DNA of 64,000 nucleotides from Seonamhaeicola algicola (GCF_007997385.1 NZ_VOSC01000030.1:186838-250837); one strand, 5' to 3'. Positions 16,696-26,734 are shown, numbered from the stretch's first letter. Notes: generated by a model from the letters alone, not told the origin. A program made the numbers and translations.

Positions 16696-17880
16696 ATGAA
16701 CTTACTATCTGATAGAATTTTAAACATGGCTACTTCAGCAACCTTAGCCATGGCTGCAAAAGCAAGAGAATTAAGAGGCGAAGGCAAAGACATTATTGGC
16801 TTAAGCCTTGGAGAACCTGATTTTAAAGTGCCAGATTTTGTTAAAGATGCAGCAATTGATGCCATTAACGAAGGCTACAACTCATATACACCTGTTGATG
16901 GTTATGCCGATTTAAAGGATGCAGTTATAACAAAATTTAAACGCGATAACAATTTAACTTATACACCTTCACAAATTGTAGTTTCAACGGGTGCAAAACA
17001 AGCACTATTTAACGTTGCTGGTGTTATGTTAAATGATGGAGACGAAGTTATTTTACCATGCCCATACTGGGTAAGTTATGCCGATATTGTAAAACTTTTT
17101 GGTGGTGTTCCTGTTGAAGTAAAAACATCTATTGAAACAGATTTTAAAATGACTGCTGAACAATTAGAGGCAGCCATTACGCCTAAAACTAAAATGATGT
17201 GGTTTAGCTCACCATGTAACCCAAGTGGCTCTGTTTACAGTAAAGAAGAATTAAAAGCATTGGTTGATGTTTTAGCTAAATACCCAAATATTTATGTGGT
17301 TTCTGATGAAATTTATGAACACATAAACTACGGAAAAGGCCATACAAGTATTGCTGAATTTGATGAAATGTATGACCGAACAATTACAGTAAACGGTGTT
17401 TCAAAAGCCTTTGCCATGACTGGGTGGCGTGTTGGTTTTATTGGTGCTCCCGAAAAAATAGCGCGCGCATGTAACAAATTACAAGGGCAAACAACCAGTG
17501 GCACTAATTGTATTGCACAACGTGCTGTAATTACTGCTTTAAACGAATCGCCATCACGTATAAAATACATGATTGATGAGTTTAATATTCGTAGAGATAT
17601 TATATTAGATTTATTAGGTGATATTGAAGGTTTTAACACTAACACACCTGACGGTGCTTTTTATGTGTTTCCAGATGTTTCTTATTTCTTTGGAAAAACC
17701 TTAAAAGGAAAAACTATAAACAATGCTACAGATTTTTCACTTTACTTACTTGAAGAAGCCTTAGTTGCAACTGTTACTGGTGATGCTTTTGGAAATCCTA
17801 ACTGTATTAGAATTTCTTATGCAGCATCTCAAGAGCAAATAAAAGAAGCTATTAAAAGAATTAAAGAAGCAGTTAGCTAA
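16696..17880 (+). CDS. aspC: Aspartate aminotransferase, class I/II PLP enzyme
   Basis: 394 aa. Transfers the amino group between aspartate and 2-oxoglutarate, using PLP. The Schiff-base lysine is Lys237 in 'NGVSKAFAMTGWRVGF'. Also visible are 'VSTGAKQALFNVA', 'PYWVSYADIVKLFGGVPV', 'SPCNPSGSVY' and 'VVSDEIYEHI'. The arrangement matches the prokaryotic-type AspAT (Ib) of Bacteroidota; a broader substrate range, such as prephenate, cannot be excluded. Second gene of the desaturase unit, ending at a strong terminator. Confidence 0.95.
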   Translation: MNLLSDRILNMATSATLAMAAKARELRGEGKDIIGLSLGEPDFKVPDFVKDAAIDAINEGYNSYTPVDGYADLKDAVITKFKRDNNLTYTPSQIVVSTGAKQALFNVAGVMLNDGDEVILPCPYWVSYADIVKLFGGVPVEVKTSIETDFKMTAEQLEAAITPKTKMMWFSSPCNPSGSVYSKEELKALVDVLAKYPNIYVVSDEIYEHINYGKGHTSIAEFDEMYDRTITVNGVSKAFAMTGWRVGFIGAPEKIARACNKLQGQTTSGTNCIAQRAVITALNESPSRIKYMIDEFNIRRDIILDLLGDIEGFNTNTPDGAFYVFPDVSYFFGKTLKGKTINNATDFSLYLLEEALVATVTGDAFGNPNCIRISYAASQEQIKEAIKRIKEAVS

Positions 17881-17902
17881 ACTAACGTTATTAAATCATA
17901 CA

Positions 17903-17941
17903 AAAATGCCATTGTAAGTGTTTTACAATGGCATTTTTTTT
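17903..17941 (+). terminator. Rho-independent terminator of aspC
   Basis: Stem AAATGCCATTGTAA / TTACAATGGCATTT with a five-base loop, followed by T residues. It begins 22 bp after the stop. Confidence 0.9.
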
Positions 17942-18069
17942 AAATAAACTTTTACCTACAAATCTGTTAAAAAAAGCTTCAAAAGCAATAAAACAGTAAC
18001 CTATAGTTAATTACCTAGTAACATTTAAATAAAAAAATACAGCTAATATTGTTAGTTATTTTTATTAAA

Positions 18070-21000
18070 ATGTTGCAAAAAATATTCACGCTCTTATTAC
18101 TTCTTTTTAGCTTATCAAATTGGTCTCAAAATCTAAAGTTTGAAACTTTTGAAACTAGCTCAGGCTTATCAAACAACTCCATTACAGATATTGAAAATGA
18201 TGCTAACGGTGGATTGTGGATTGCTACTTGGGACGGACTTAATTATTATGATGGTGATAATTTTACTGTTTTTAAGCATAAAAAAAATGATGAAACCTCA
18301 CTTCCTGGTAATGATATTATACAACTAGCTAAAGATAAAAACAACAGTATTTGGTTACTAACTAAAGACTATAAGGTAAGCCAATACCTTGGCAACAATA
18401 CATTTCAGCATTTTAATTTTACAAATCCAGTTATACGTATTTATAACAACAATACTAAAAACATTGTTGTGCAAACTACTAAAAGCTTATATGTTTATAA
18501 AAATGGAGGTTTTAAAAAAACATACAATACCCAAACACATACAAATAACAACTACAACGCCTTTAAACAAACTTTATTAAAAAAATACCCTGACGTAATT
18601 GTCAATGATATTATTAAAGATGATAACGGAAATATTTGGTTTGCTACTAGAAATAACGGGCTATTTATATTACCTAACACACCCGAAAATATAAATAACA
18701 CCAAAATAGACCATTATGTTAGTGATATTTATTCTAACTATAGTTTTAAAAGTAACGAAATTAACACCCTACACAAAGATGTATTTGGAAACATTTGGTT
18801 AGGCCATAAAGATGGAGGTTTAAGCATGGCCTATTCTAATTCTGAAAACATTAAAACAATAGCTTCTCACCCAAAAAAATTCCCTCATTTACCTAACGAA
18901 ACTATTAGAGCCATTACTAAAGATGATAATGGCAATATTTGGTTGGGTTATTATACAAAAGGTCTTTATTTTTTTAGTAAAAAAACAAATTGCTATTTAG
19001 AATTTGAAATTAAAGAAGCTTTAACTAATAGTAATTGGCTTCGTGTAAGGTCATTATTCACAGCATCTGATGGCTCTCTATGGGTAGGAACCTACGCTGG
19101 TATTATAAAAATTAAACAAAACAAATACACATTATACAGTGCTAGCAACACGCCAGAATTACCTAATAACAGAAATTACAACTTTTTTGAAAGCAATAAA
19201 CAACTATGGATAGCTTGTTGGGGTGGTTTGGCCAAATTTAATTTAAACAAAAATAAATTTGAACACTTTAAAAACGAAGACACCTTATTAAAATTCAATA
19301 TTAGAAACATAATAGTAAAAAACAACAATATTACAATTGCTACAGAAAACAACGGTGTTCTTATTTTTGATATAAAAAAAGGCGATTTAAAAAAAATAAC
19401 AACCAAAAATGGTATACTAGGCAATAGTATTTTCTCTATTTATTTTGATGAAAACACCAATAATTACTGGTTTGCTTCTTTAGGTGGTGTAAGTGTTTAC
19501 AATCTTGAAAATGGTTTAGTAAAAAACATTACTGAATTTGATGGTTTACCTAGCCATATGGTTTACAGCTTAGTTAATAACTTAAATAAAGTTTGGGTTA
19601 GCACAACCAAAGGTATTGCAGCCATTAATAAAAACACGTTTAAAGTACATGCTACCAACCCAAAAGAAGGTTGGCAAGCTGCAGAATTTTCTGAAGGCGC
19701 CTATTACCAAGATCCCAAAGGTATTATTTACTTTGGCGGCATTAGAGGATTAAATTTTTTCCACCCAAATGATATTAAATTTAAACACCCCATAGCCAAA
19801 CTAAATATTTTAATTAACAAAACTCCTGTTGTAAATGATACTATTGTTAAGGCACACTACAATAATAATTTAAGTGCTAATGTAAAAACTATACTATTTC
19901 CAAGTAACACAAAAACATCAATTTACTACAAGCTTAATAACTTTGATACTAATTGGCACTTATTAAAAGGTAATACAATATCATATAACAATTTACCTTT
20001 TGGGTTTTATGAACTACTCATAAAAAATGGCAATTTACAGGTACCTGAAACCAAAGCTTTTGTTTTAAAAATAAACAAACCTTTTTATAATACTTTTACA
20101 TTTTATGCCTTAGTAACGTTTTTTGTATTAGCATGTGTTGGATACATTTCTTTCATTAGGCACAGAAGCATTAAACACCACAACAAAAAATTAGAGCAGC
20201 AAATAGCCTTAAGAACTCACGAAATTGAACAACAAAAAGAACATTTACTTATTGCTAACAATAAACTTGACGAAAAAAATAAAGAAATTTCTATTCAAAA
20301 AGAAAAACTTTTAAAGCTTCATAATAACCTAAAAAGTGAGGCTTTTGAAATTGAAAAATTTAAAACATTTGCTTTATCTGAATTTAGAGAACCTGTTTCA
20401 GAAATAATAAAACAAACACAAAATATAACTTCACAACTTGAAATAAAAGAAACCATTTTAAAACAGGGTAGCAAACTAATTAACTTAATTTCTGAATGGA
20501 ATTATCTAGACCATGTTAAAGATTTAGGAAAACCCAAAAGAACCTCAGTAAACATTCAACCTATAATTGAAAAATTTATTGAAAAGCAAAAATTAATACT
20601 TCAGCAAAATACTATTAATTTTAATTGTGAAATAACCTCAAAAATTCCATGGGTAGAAATAGATATCTTACGCTTTAAGTTACTGTTACAATACATCTTT
20701 CATGATATTATTAAGTATTCAGATTCTGAAACACAATTAAATACCATTATTAAATACAAAAACAATGCTTTAACAATAATTACAGAATCTAATAGTGAAA
20801 CACTAAAAAGCAATTGGTACAACATTAAACATTACAGCCCCTATTTTAGGGCATCAAAAACACTAATAAAAGATTTAAACGCTACCATTACCCATACCAC
20901 AGAGCATATATTTAAAAACCATATTTTTATACCTGTAACTGAGGTTGATACTAATGCACAAGTAATACAAACAGTGTCTTGGAAACACTTAAGCTCAACT

Positions 21001-21804
21001 TCTAAAACCATTTTAAATGGTAATAATATTCTTGTTTACTGCCACCAAAACAATTTTGATATAGCAAACCAATTACTATTAAACAAAGCCTATAATTTAA
21101 TTTTTGAAAACGAAGTTACTAATGCCGTAGCCGTTACTAAAAACAGTATAATTAACGCTATAATACTTTATCAAGCCTCTATAAATAGCAAATTAGTATC
21201 ATTTTTAAATACATTAAAGCAAGATTTAGCTTCGCAAAATATTCCTATTATTTATATATCTGAGGCTATTGATTATAATTTGCAGGAGCAATCTATTGAA
21301 TTAGGTATAGATACCGTTATACAACTACCTGCTACCAGAAACTATATAAGTAAAAAAATAACAGCTTACATAGAACAAAAAAGCACTAAAAGTAACCAGA
21401 AACTTCAACAACAAATTTTCAAAATATTAACAGATAAAAATGATTTAGAAACGCCTAATGAAAAACTAATAAAAAAAAGCTTACAACTCATAAAAAACAA
21501 TATACAAGACACCAACTTTAATGTTGAAAAGCTAATTACATTATTAGAAATTTCACGGGTTAAATGCTATAGAGTATTTAAAGAAGTACTAAATCAATCT
21601 CCATCAGACATCATAATAAAACTAAGGTTAGAAAAAGCTTGCTACTTACTAAAAAACAAAAACCTAAACATATCTGAGGTTAGTTTTGAGTGCGGTTATA
21701 ATGACCCCAAGTACTTTAGTCGCTTATTTAAAAAAACATACAGCATTAGCCCTAAAGCTTATAAAGCACAAAACACCAAACCCGCTGTTAATGCCAGATT
21801 ATAA
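18070..21804 (+). CDS. Propeller/AraC regulator with degenerate phosphorelay (HTCS-like)
   Basis: 1244 aa from the ATG at 18070; an upstream TTG (18049) would only add seven residues before the signal peptide. Order: signal peptide, about ten 'NGNIWLG'-type periplasmic propeller repeats (about 25-575), Y_Y_Y domain (about 600-670), membrane helix (677-698), coiled coil (702-765), kinase-like region, receiver-like region (985-1095), and an intact AraC HTH (about 1130-1233). The kinase His is Ser770 ('ALSEFREP'), the N box is 'YIFHDIIKY' and no DNGxG or GxGxGL box is visible. In the receiver the acidic pair is Cys991-His992, the phospho-Asp is Tyr1034 and the Lys is Leu1086. It probably works without phosphotransfer and controls the adjacent susC-susD-phosphatase genes. 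Confidence 0.92.
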   Translation: MLQKIFTLLLLLFSLSNWSQNLKFETFETSSGLSNNSITDIENDANGGLWIATWDGLNYYDGDNFTVFKHKKNDETSLPGNDIIQLAKDKNNSIWLLTKDYKVSQYLGNNTFQHFNFTNPVIRIYNNNTKNIVVQTTKSLYVYKNGGFKKTYNTQTHTNNNYNAFKQTLLKKYPDVIVNDIIKDDNGNIWFATRNNGLFILPNTPENINNTKIDHYVSDIYSNYSFKSNEINTLHKDVFGNIWLGHKDGGLSMAYSNSENIKTIASHPKKFPHLPNETIRAITKDDNGNIWLGYYTKGLYFFSKKTNCYLEFEIKEALTNSNWLRVRSLFTASDGSLWVGTYAGIIKIKQNKYTLYSASNTPELPNNRNYNFFESNKQLWIACWGGLAKFNLNKNKFEHFKNEDTLLKFNIRNIIVKNNNITIATENNGVLIFDIKKGDLKKITTKNGILGNSIFSIYFDENTNNYWFASLGGVSVYNLENGLVKNITEFDGLPSHMVYSLVNNLNKVWVSTTKGIAAINKNTFKVHATNPKEGWQAAEFSEGAYYQDPKGIIYFGGIRGLNFFHPNDIKFKHPIAKLNILINKTPVVNDTIVKAHYNNNLSANVKTILFPSNTKTSIYYKLNNFDTNWHLLKGNTISYNNLPFGFYELLIKNGNLQVPETKAFVLKINKPFYNTFTFYALVTFFVLACVGYISFIRHRSIKHHNKKLEQQIALRTHEIEQQKEHLLIANNKLDEKNKEISIQKEKLLKLHNNLKSEAFEIEKFKTFALSEFREPVSEIIKQTQNITSQLEIKETILKQGSKLINLISEWNYLDHVKDLGKPKRTSVNIQPIIEKFIEKQKLILQQNTINFNCEITSKIPWVEIDILRFKLLLQYIFHDIIKYSDSETQLNTIIKYKNNALTIITESNSETLKSNWYNIKHYSPYFRASKTLIKDLNATITHTTEHIFKNHIFIPVTEVDTNAQVIQTVSWKHLSSTSKTILNGNNILVYCHQNNFDIANQLLLNKAYNLIFENEVTNAVAVTKNSIINAIILYQASINSKLVSFLNTLKQDLASQNIPIIYISEAIDYNLQEQSIELGIDTVIQLPATRNYISKKITAYIEQKSTKSNQKLQQQIFKILTDKNDLETPNEKLIKKSLQLIKNNIQDTNFNVEKLITLLEISRVKCYRVFKEVLNQSPSDIIIKLRLEKACYLLKNKNLNISEVSFECGYNDPKYFSRLFKKTYSISPKAYKAQNTKPAVNARL

Positions 21805-21824
21805 CAATGTTAACCTACTGTTAC

Positions 21825-21878
21825 TGTAACAAAAGTGTTGCTTTTTTAAACATTAACACCCCTCAATTGTAACAATAG
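21825..21878 (+). promoter_or_regulatory. Candidate direct-repeat operator upstream of susC
   Basis: TGTAACAAAAG at 21825-21835 recurs as TGTAACAATAG at 21868-21878, 43 bp apart (about four helical turns). The first copy also overlaps a palindrome TGTTAC-T-GTAACA (21819-21831). AraC-type proteins often bind direct repeats, so this could be the site for the regulator encoded just upstream. It is a pattern observation only. Confidence 0.35.
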
Positions 21879-21925
21879 TACACTTTACTGAAACATTTTT
21901 ACACCATGAAAAAATGCCTTTAAAA

Positions 21926-21933
21926 TAGTTTTG
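21926..21933 (+). promoter_or_regulatory. Candidate -7 box of susC-susD (phosphatase locus)
   Basis: TAGTTTTG (TAnnTTTG), 24 bp upstream of the ATG at 21958. It overlaps an in-frame TTG at 21931, which argues against that TTG being the susC start. Confidence 0.5.
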
Positions 21934-21957
21934 AAACACAAACTAAAAATTAAAAAC

Positions 21958-24900
21958 ATGATTAATAAAATTTACTTTTTGTTGTTATTTAGTATTGGTT
22001 TTACAACCTTTATTAATGCACAAACAACTATTAAAGGAACAGTAACATCTGCCGCTGATGGTATACCTATTCCTGGTGTAACTATTGTTGCTAATAACCA
22101 ATTAAACAATGGTACTAGTACAGATTTTGATGGTAACTTTACCATATCATTAAAACAAGAAAACGGTGTTTTAAAATTTTCATACATAGGGTATGCAACT
22201 AAAGAAATAGCTTATAATGGCAACCAAACCATTAAAATTACTTTAGAAGAAGAAGCCAGCGCCCTAGAAGAAGTTGTTTTAATTGGATACGGTTCCTCTA
22301 AAAAAGGCGATTTAACTTCGGCTATTTCTAAAGTTGAAAATATTAAAAGTATTGCTAGCCGACCCGTAAATAATTTAACTGATTTTTTACAAGGAAATGT
22401 GCCAGGTGTAACCGTTTTACAAAATGGTGGAGACCCTACTAGTGGCGGCAAAGTTGTAATTAGAGGTATTGGTTCTGTAAACCCAAATTCAGAAAATGTA
22501 TTAACTGTGGTTGATGGTGTACCTTATTATGGGCCTGCAATAAACCCTAATGATATTGAATCTGTTTCTGTATTAAAAGATGGTGCCGCAGCAGCTATTT
22601 ATGGTGCGCTTGCAAGCTCTGGTGTTATTGTTATTCAAACTAAAAAAGGTAAAAAAGGTAAACCTAGAGTTAGTATTGATACATATACAGGCTTTAAACA
22701 AGCTACCAATTTACCAACAGCTTTAAATGCTCAGCAACAAGCACGTGTTTATAACCAAGCTACAGATAATGCTGGAGACCCAAGACAGTCTGCACATGAT
22801 GCTGCTCAAAATCCTTGGGGTCAAGTTACCAGAACAAATTGGGTTGATACTATTTTTAGATCTGCCGCTACAACAAACATAAATGCCAACGTTAGTGGTG
22901 CCGGAGATAACTACAACTACTTAACATCATTTAGTTATAATACTACCGAAGGCGTTTTACAAGGCACAAACTCTGAACGTTATTCGTTTAGAGTAAAATC
23001 TGATTTCGACTTATCTGACAAAATAACTATTGGAGAAAACGTATATTTTTCACAAACTGAAGCCTTAGGTACCAATACCTCAAGTGGTTATTCTGGAGCT
23101 ATTATAAATGCAATTTATATGCCAGCTGCTGCACCTGTAAAAGATGAAAACGGTCTTTTTCATGGTGTTGTGCCTTTCAATTTGGCGCAATTTGCAGGAG
23201 CTTATGGTGATGTTTACAACCCTATGGCTTTATTACTAGCACCAACAAGAACAAGACCTTCAACTTACATTAATGCAAATGCTTATTTAAATTATGAAAT
23301 TATTGAAGGGTTAAACTTTAAAACAAACTTTTCTTATGCTACAACACACAATAAATCTAAAACATTTACACCCAGACGCCCAGAATTAGGCAGAACAAAC
23401 CTAACAAATGCTTTAGACCAAAGTAATTCTAACGACAGAACCTGGATTTGGGATAACCAATTAACCTACGTAAAATCTTTTGGTAACCATAACATAAACC
23501 TAACGGCTATACATTCTGCACAAAACCAAAAGTATGAATCATTATCGCAACGTGGTGAAATTTTTAGTACCGAAGCGCCTTTTAATCAATTTTTAGAAAA
23601 TGCTTCAGTTATTAGAAATCCGTTTTCAAATGCTTTTGAGCGCGCCTTAAAATCTGTTATTAGTAGAGCCATGTACAACTACAACAGTAAATACTATGCT
23701 AGTTTTAGTTTTAGGCAAGATGAATCATCTAGACTTTTCAAAACAAACCAAAAAGATGAGTTTTTCTCAGGCTCATTAGCTTGGAGAATTTCAAATGAAA
23801 ACTTTTTTAACAGCAACGTTATTAATGATTTAAAATTAAGAGCCTCTTTTGGCCAATTAGGAAACATTAACTCAGTAGAGTCTTATTCATTTGATATACC
23901 TTTAAGCAGTGGTTTAGAAATTATTGGTAGTAATGGTGAAAGAATAAGCAGATCAGTTTATGAAAGAATTAAATCTAACCCAAATTTAACCTGGGAAACC
24001 TCAGAATCTACAAACATTGGTGTTGATGTTGCCCTTTTTAATAGCTCTTTAACTGTTATTGCAGACTATTTTGAAAAACGCACAAAAGATATGCTTTTAC
24101 CTGATGATGGCGACGCTCATATTGGTTTAAGCTCTGGAGTTGTTAACGGTGGTGAAGTTTTAAATACTGGTTTTGAAATAGCTTTAAATTATAAAAACAA
24201 CATAGGAGATCTTAATTTTAATATTAACGCTAACGTTTTCTCTTTAATTAAAAATGAATTAGTAAGCTTAAATGGAAATACACAGGTTTACAATATCCCT
24301 CAAACTGATGAAACCACAGCAAGACAAGTTATTAGGCCTTTTAGAACCCAAGTTGGCCAAGAACCTTTTTCATATTTCTTGGTTCCTTATGAAGGCATCT
24401 TTCAAAACCAAGATGAAATTAATGCACATAATTTAAATGGTAACTTAATTCAACCTAATGCTGTTCCGGGTGATTTAAAATTTACAGACACCAATAACGA
24501 TGGTAAAATAACCCCAGATGATAGAGTTTTAATGGGTAGCTACCAACCAGATTTCACTTATAATATTGGAATAAATTTAGATTATAAAAATTTTGATTTA
24601 AACATGATATTTCAGGGTGTAAGCGGCTCCGAAGTGTTTAACGCTTACAAATACTCTACATACAATGCATCATTACAAGGGTACAATTTAGATAATAGAA
24701 CACTAAATGCATGGACACCTACAAACACCAACACAAATATTCCTAGAATATCTACCAAAGATAACAATAGCAATTTTGGTACAAACTCTAGTTGGTATTT
24801 AGAAGATGCATCATACCTAAGATTAAAAAACATAACACTAGGGTACAATATTCCTGCAAATGCAATGAACAAGTTTATTAAAAATGCATCACTAAGAATT

Positions 24901-25035
24901 TATGTTTCTGCCGAAAATGTGTTCACTATTACAAATTATAGTGGAATAGACCCAGAAGTTGGTGGCTATGGTTTAGATGTAGCCAGATACCCATTATCTA
25001 GAACCTTTACTACAGGTTTATCTTTAAAATTATAG
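21958..25035 (+). CDS. SusC/RagA TonB-dependent outer membrane transporter
   Basis: 1025 aa from the ATG at 21958. Signal peptide 'MINKIYFLLLFSIGFTTFINAQ', an N-terminal carboxypeptidase-regulatory-like domain ('IKGTVTSAADGIPIPGVT'), a TonB-box-like 'LEEVVLIGYGSSKKGDLTSAIS', the plug domain with 'VVIRGIGSVN' and 'SVLKDGAAAAIYGALASSGVI', and a C-terminal beta barrel ending in an aromatic/Leu strand. It forms the SusCD import complex with the next gene, 28 bp downstream. The substrate is not readable from the sequence; the neighbouring phosphatase fusion suggests a phosphorylated or phosphodiester compound. Confidence 0.97.
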   Translation: MINKIYFLLLFSIGFTTFINAQTTIKGTVTSAADGIPIPGVTIVANNQLNNGTSTDFDGNFTISLKQENGVLKFSYIGYATKEIAYNGNQTIKITLEEEASALEEVVLIGYGSSKKGDLTSAISKVENIKSIASRPVNNLTDFLQGNVPGVTVLQNGGDPTSGGKVVIRGIGSVNPNSENVLTVVDGVPYYGPAINPNDIESVSVLKDGAAAAIYGALASSGVIVIQTKKGKKGKPRVSIDTYTGFKQATNLPTALNAQQQARVYNQATDNAGDPRQSAHDAAQNPWGQVTRTNWVDTIFRSAATTNINANVSGAGDNYNYLTSFSYNTTEGVLQGTNSERYSFRVKSDFDLSDKITIGENVYFSQTEALGTNTSSGYSGAIINAIYMPAAAPVKDENGLFHGVVPFNLAQFAGAYGDVYNPMALLLAPTRTRPSTYINANAYLNYEIIEGLNFKTNFSYATTHNKSKTFTPRRPELGRTNLTNALDQSNSNDRTWIWDNQLTYVKSFGNHNINLTAIHSAQNQKYESLSQRGEIFSTEAPFNQFLENASVIRNPFSNAFERALKSVISRAMYNYNSKYYASFSFRQDESSRLFKTNQKDEFFSGSLAWRISNENFFNSNVINDLKLRASFGQLGNINSVESYSFDIPLSSGLEIIGSNGERISRSVYERIKSNPNLTWETSESTNIGVDVALFNSSLTVIADYFEKRTKDMLLPDDGDAHIGLSSGVVNGGEVLNTGFEIALNYKNNIGDLNFNINANVFSLIKNELVSLNGNTQVYNIPQTDETTARQVIRPFRTQVGQEPFSYFLVPYEGIFQNQDEINAHNLNGNLIQPNAVPGDLKFTDTNNDGKITPDDRVLMGSYQPDFTYNIGINLDYKNFDLNMIFQGVSGSEVFNAYKYSTYNASLQGYNLDNRTLNAWTPTNTNTNIPRISTKDNNSNFGTNSSWYLEDASYLRLKNITLGYNIPANAMNKFIKNASLRIYVSAENVFTITNYSGIDPEVGGYGLDVARYPLSRTFTTGLSLKL

Positions 25036-25063
25036 TAAAACTATATATAAAAAAATTAAAAAA

Positions 25064-26656
25064 ATGATAAAATCAATTATAAAATTAACCAAAACTACTT
25101 TACTAGCAACTAGTATGGTACTTACTGTAAACTCATGTTCAGATGAATTTACAAACTTAGAACCTATTGGCGGGGTATCTACAGGAAACTTCTGGAAATC
25201 TGAAGCTGATGCCATTCAAGCCTCAAACAGCTTATACCATGAAATGCAAGCTCAAAATTTATTTGGTCGTGGTTTCTTTTGGTATTTAAACGCATCAGAT
25301 GATATGGTTACAGGAAGAATTAGGGCCGATGTTGATAATGCAAAAAACTTTATAATGAATGGTGATGAAGGTTCATACAAAAACATGTACGCAGATTGTT
25401 ATAAAGTAATTAGAAGAGCCAATTTCATTTTAGCTAATGTACCTAATATGGATATTAATGAAGACCTAAAAAGTAGAATTTTAGGCGAAGCTTACTTTAT
25501 GCGTGGCTTTAGTGCTTTTTGGGTAGCTCACATGTATGGTGATAATGGTACAAATGGCGGTGTACCTATTGTAACTGTTGAAAACATGAATGCCCCAGCT
25601 GGTAGCTTTGAAAGGCCTGCTAGTGTTACTGAAAATTATGCGCAAATAGTTGAAGATTTAAAAGCTGCTGCCGATTTATTACCGATTTTCACAACATACG
25701 GTGATGCCGATAAAGGTAGAGCACATAAAGATGCAGCCCTAGCCTACATTGCAAAAACATATTTATACTGGGCACAATATGATAATACAAAATATGCTGA
25801 TGCCGTAACTTATTGTGATGCTGTAACAAACTCTGGCTCTGGAAGAGCATTAATTGATACAGATAATCCTGCTGAAGATTACAGGCTGTTACATAGTGCT
25901 TTAAAAGAATGGGACACAGAATATATTTGGTCTGTTAATTCTAGTGCCGATGGCGGAAGTATTTTAACAGGTGTAATGCTAGAAAACAAAGGTTGGGGCT
26001 CATATAACGGTTGGGGCTATTTTCAACCAACTGAAGAATTATACAATGAATATGAAGATGGTGACGCCCGAAGAGCCGTTACAATTTTAAAATTTGGTGA
26101 TGAGTTTCAATATTTTGGTGAAACAAGACGATATCAATCTGAAAACTCATTATCGGGCTTTCAATTTAACAAATACATGTATGAATTTAGAGACGCTGGC
26201 GCTATTGGCACTACTGTAAACACAAACGGAGATAACCCAACAACAGCTTATAATGTACCTCTTTTAAGATATGCCGAAGTATTATTAATAAAAGCCGAAG
26301 CTTTAATTATGCAAGGCCAAAACGGTGATGCTCCTTTAAACTTAGTAAGAAACAGAGCTGGTTTAGCACCAATATCTAACGCTACAATTAATGATTTAAA
26401 ACATGAAAGACGTGTTGAGTTAGCTGGCGAATTTGCTAACAGGCATTTTGATTTAGTACGTTGGGGTGATGCTCAAACTGTTTACGCACAACCGTTACAT
26501 GGTAGAATTCATACTGATAGAGCCAACCCAGATTCTCCATATAGTTCTGAAATAATTTGGCCTGCTAGAAATTTTGACCCCAACGTAAACCACGTATGGC
26601 CTATACCTAACACCGCTGTAGAATCATCAGGAATTTCTCAAAACAAAGGATGGTAA
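25064..26656 (+). CDS. SusD/RagB outer membrane lipoprotein
   Basis: 530 aa. The lipoprotein signal ends with Cys in 'LTVNSCSDEF'. The N-terminal SusD-like region ('FWKSEADAIQASNSLYHEMQ', 'ILGEAYFMRGFSAFWVAHMY') is followed by the TPR scaffold and the C-terminal RagB domain with 'LRYAEVLLIKAEAL', 'ERRVELAGEFANRHFDLVRWG' and the terminal 'VWPIPNTAV'. It would be the surface lid of the SusC transporter encoded directly upstream. A hairpin follows at 26705. Confidence 0.97.
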   Translation: MIKSIIKLTKTTLLATSMVLTVNSCSDEFTNLEPIGGVSTGNFWKSEADAIQASNSLYHEMQAQNLFGRGFFWYLNASDDMVTGRIRADVDNAKNFIMNGDEGSYKNMYADCYKVIRRANFILANVPNMDINEDLKSRILGEAYFMRGFSAFWVAHMYGDNGTNGGVPIVTVENMNAPAGSFERPASVTENYAQIVEDLKAAADLLPIFTTYGDADKGRAHKDAALAYIAKTYLYWAQYDNTKYADAVTYCDAVTNSGSGRALIDTDNPAEDYRLLHSALKEWDTEYIWSVNSSADGGSILTGVMLENKGWGSYNGWGYFQPTEELYNEYEDGDARRAVTILKFGDEFQYFGETRRYQSENSLSGFQFNKYMYEFRDAGAIGTTVNTNGDNPTTAYNVPLLRYAEVLLIKAEALIMQGQNGDAPLNLVRNRAGLAPISNATINDLKHERRVELAGEFANRHFDLVRWGDAQTVYAQPLHGRIHTDRANPDSPYSSEIIWPARNFDPNVNHVWPIPNTAVESSGISQNKGW

Positions 26657-26704
26657 AATACCATTTTTGAGTTTGATTAATAGTTAGTTTTTTTCAATTA
26701 GTTA

Positions 26705-26734
26705 TAAGGGAGTTATGTTTTAACTCCCTTATTT
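26705..26734 (+). terminator. Hairpin between susD and phosphatase gene (partial terminator)
   Basis: Perfect 11-bp stem TAAGGGAGTTA / TAACTCCCTTA with loop TGTTT, followed by a short, interrupted T stretch (TTTATC). No TAnnTTTG box is obvious before the next gene, so read-through with attenuation is more likely than complete termination. Confidence 0.55.

Noticed and set aside
18070-21804. The degenerate regulator as a decaying pseudogene
   Set aside because: The frame is intact over its full length, the propeller repeats and AraC HTH are well formed, and the losses are confined to the kinase and receiver residues; selective loss fits better than decay.
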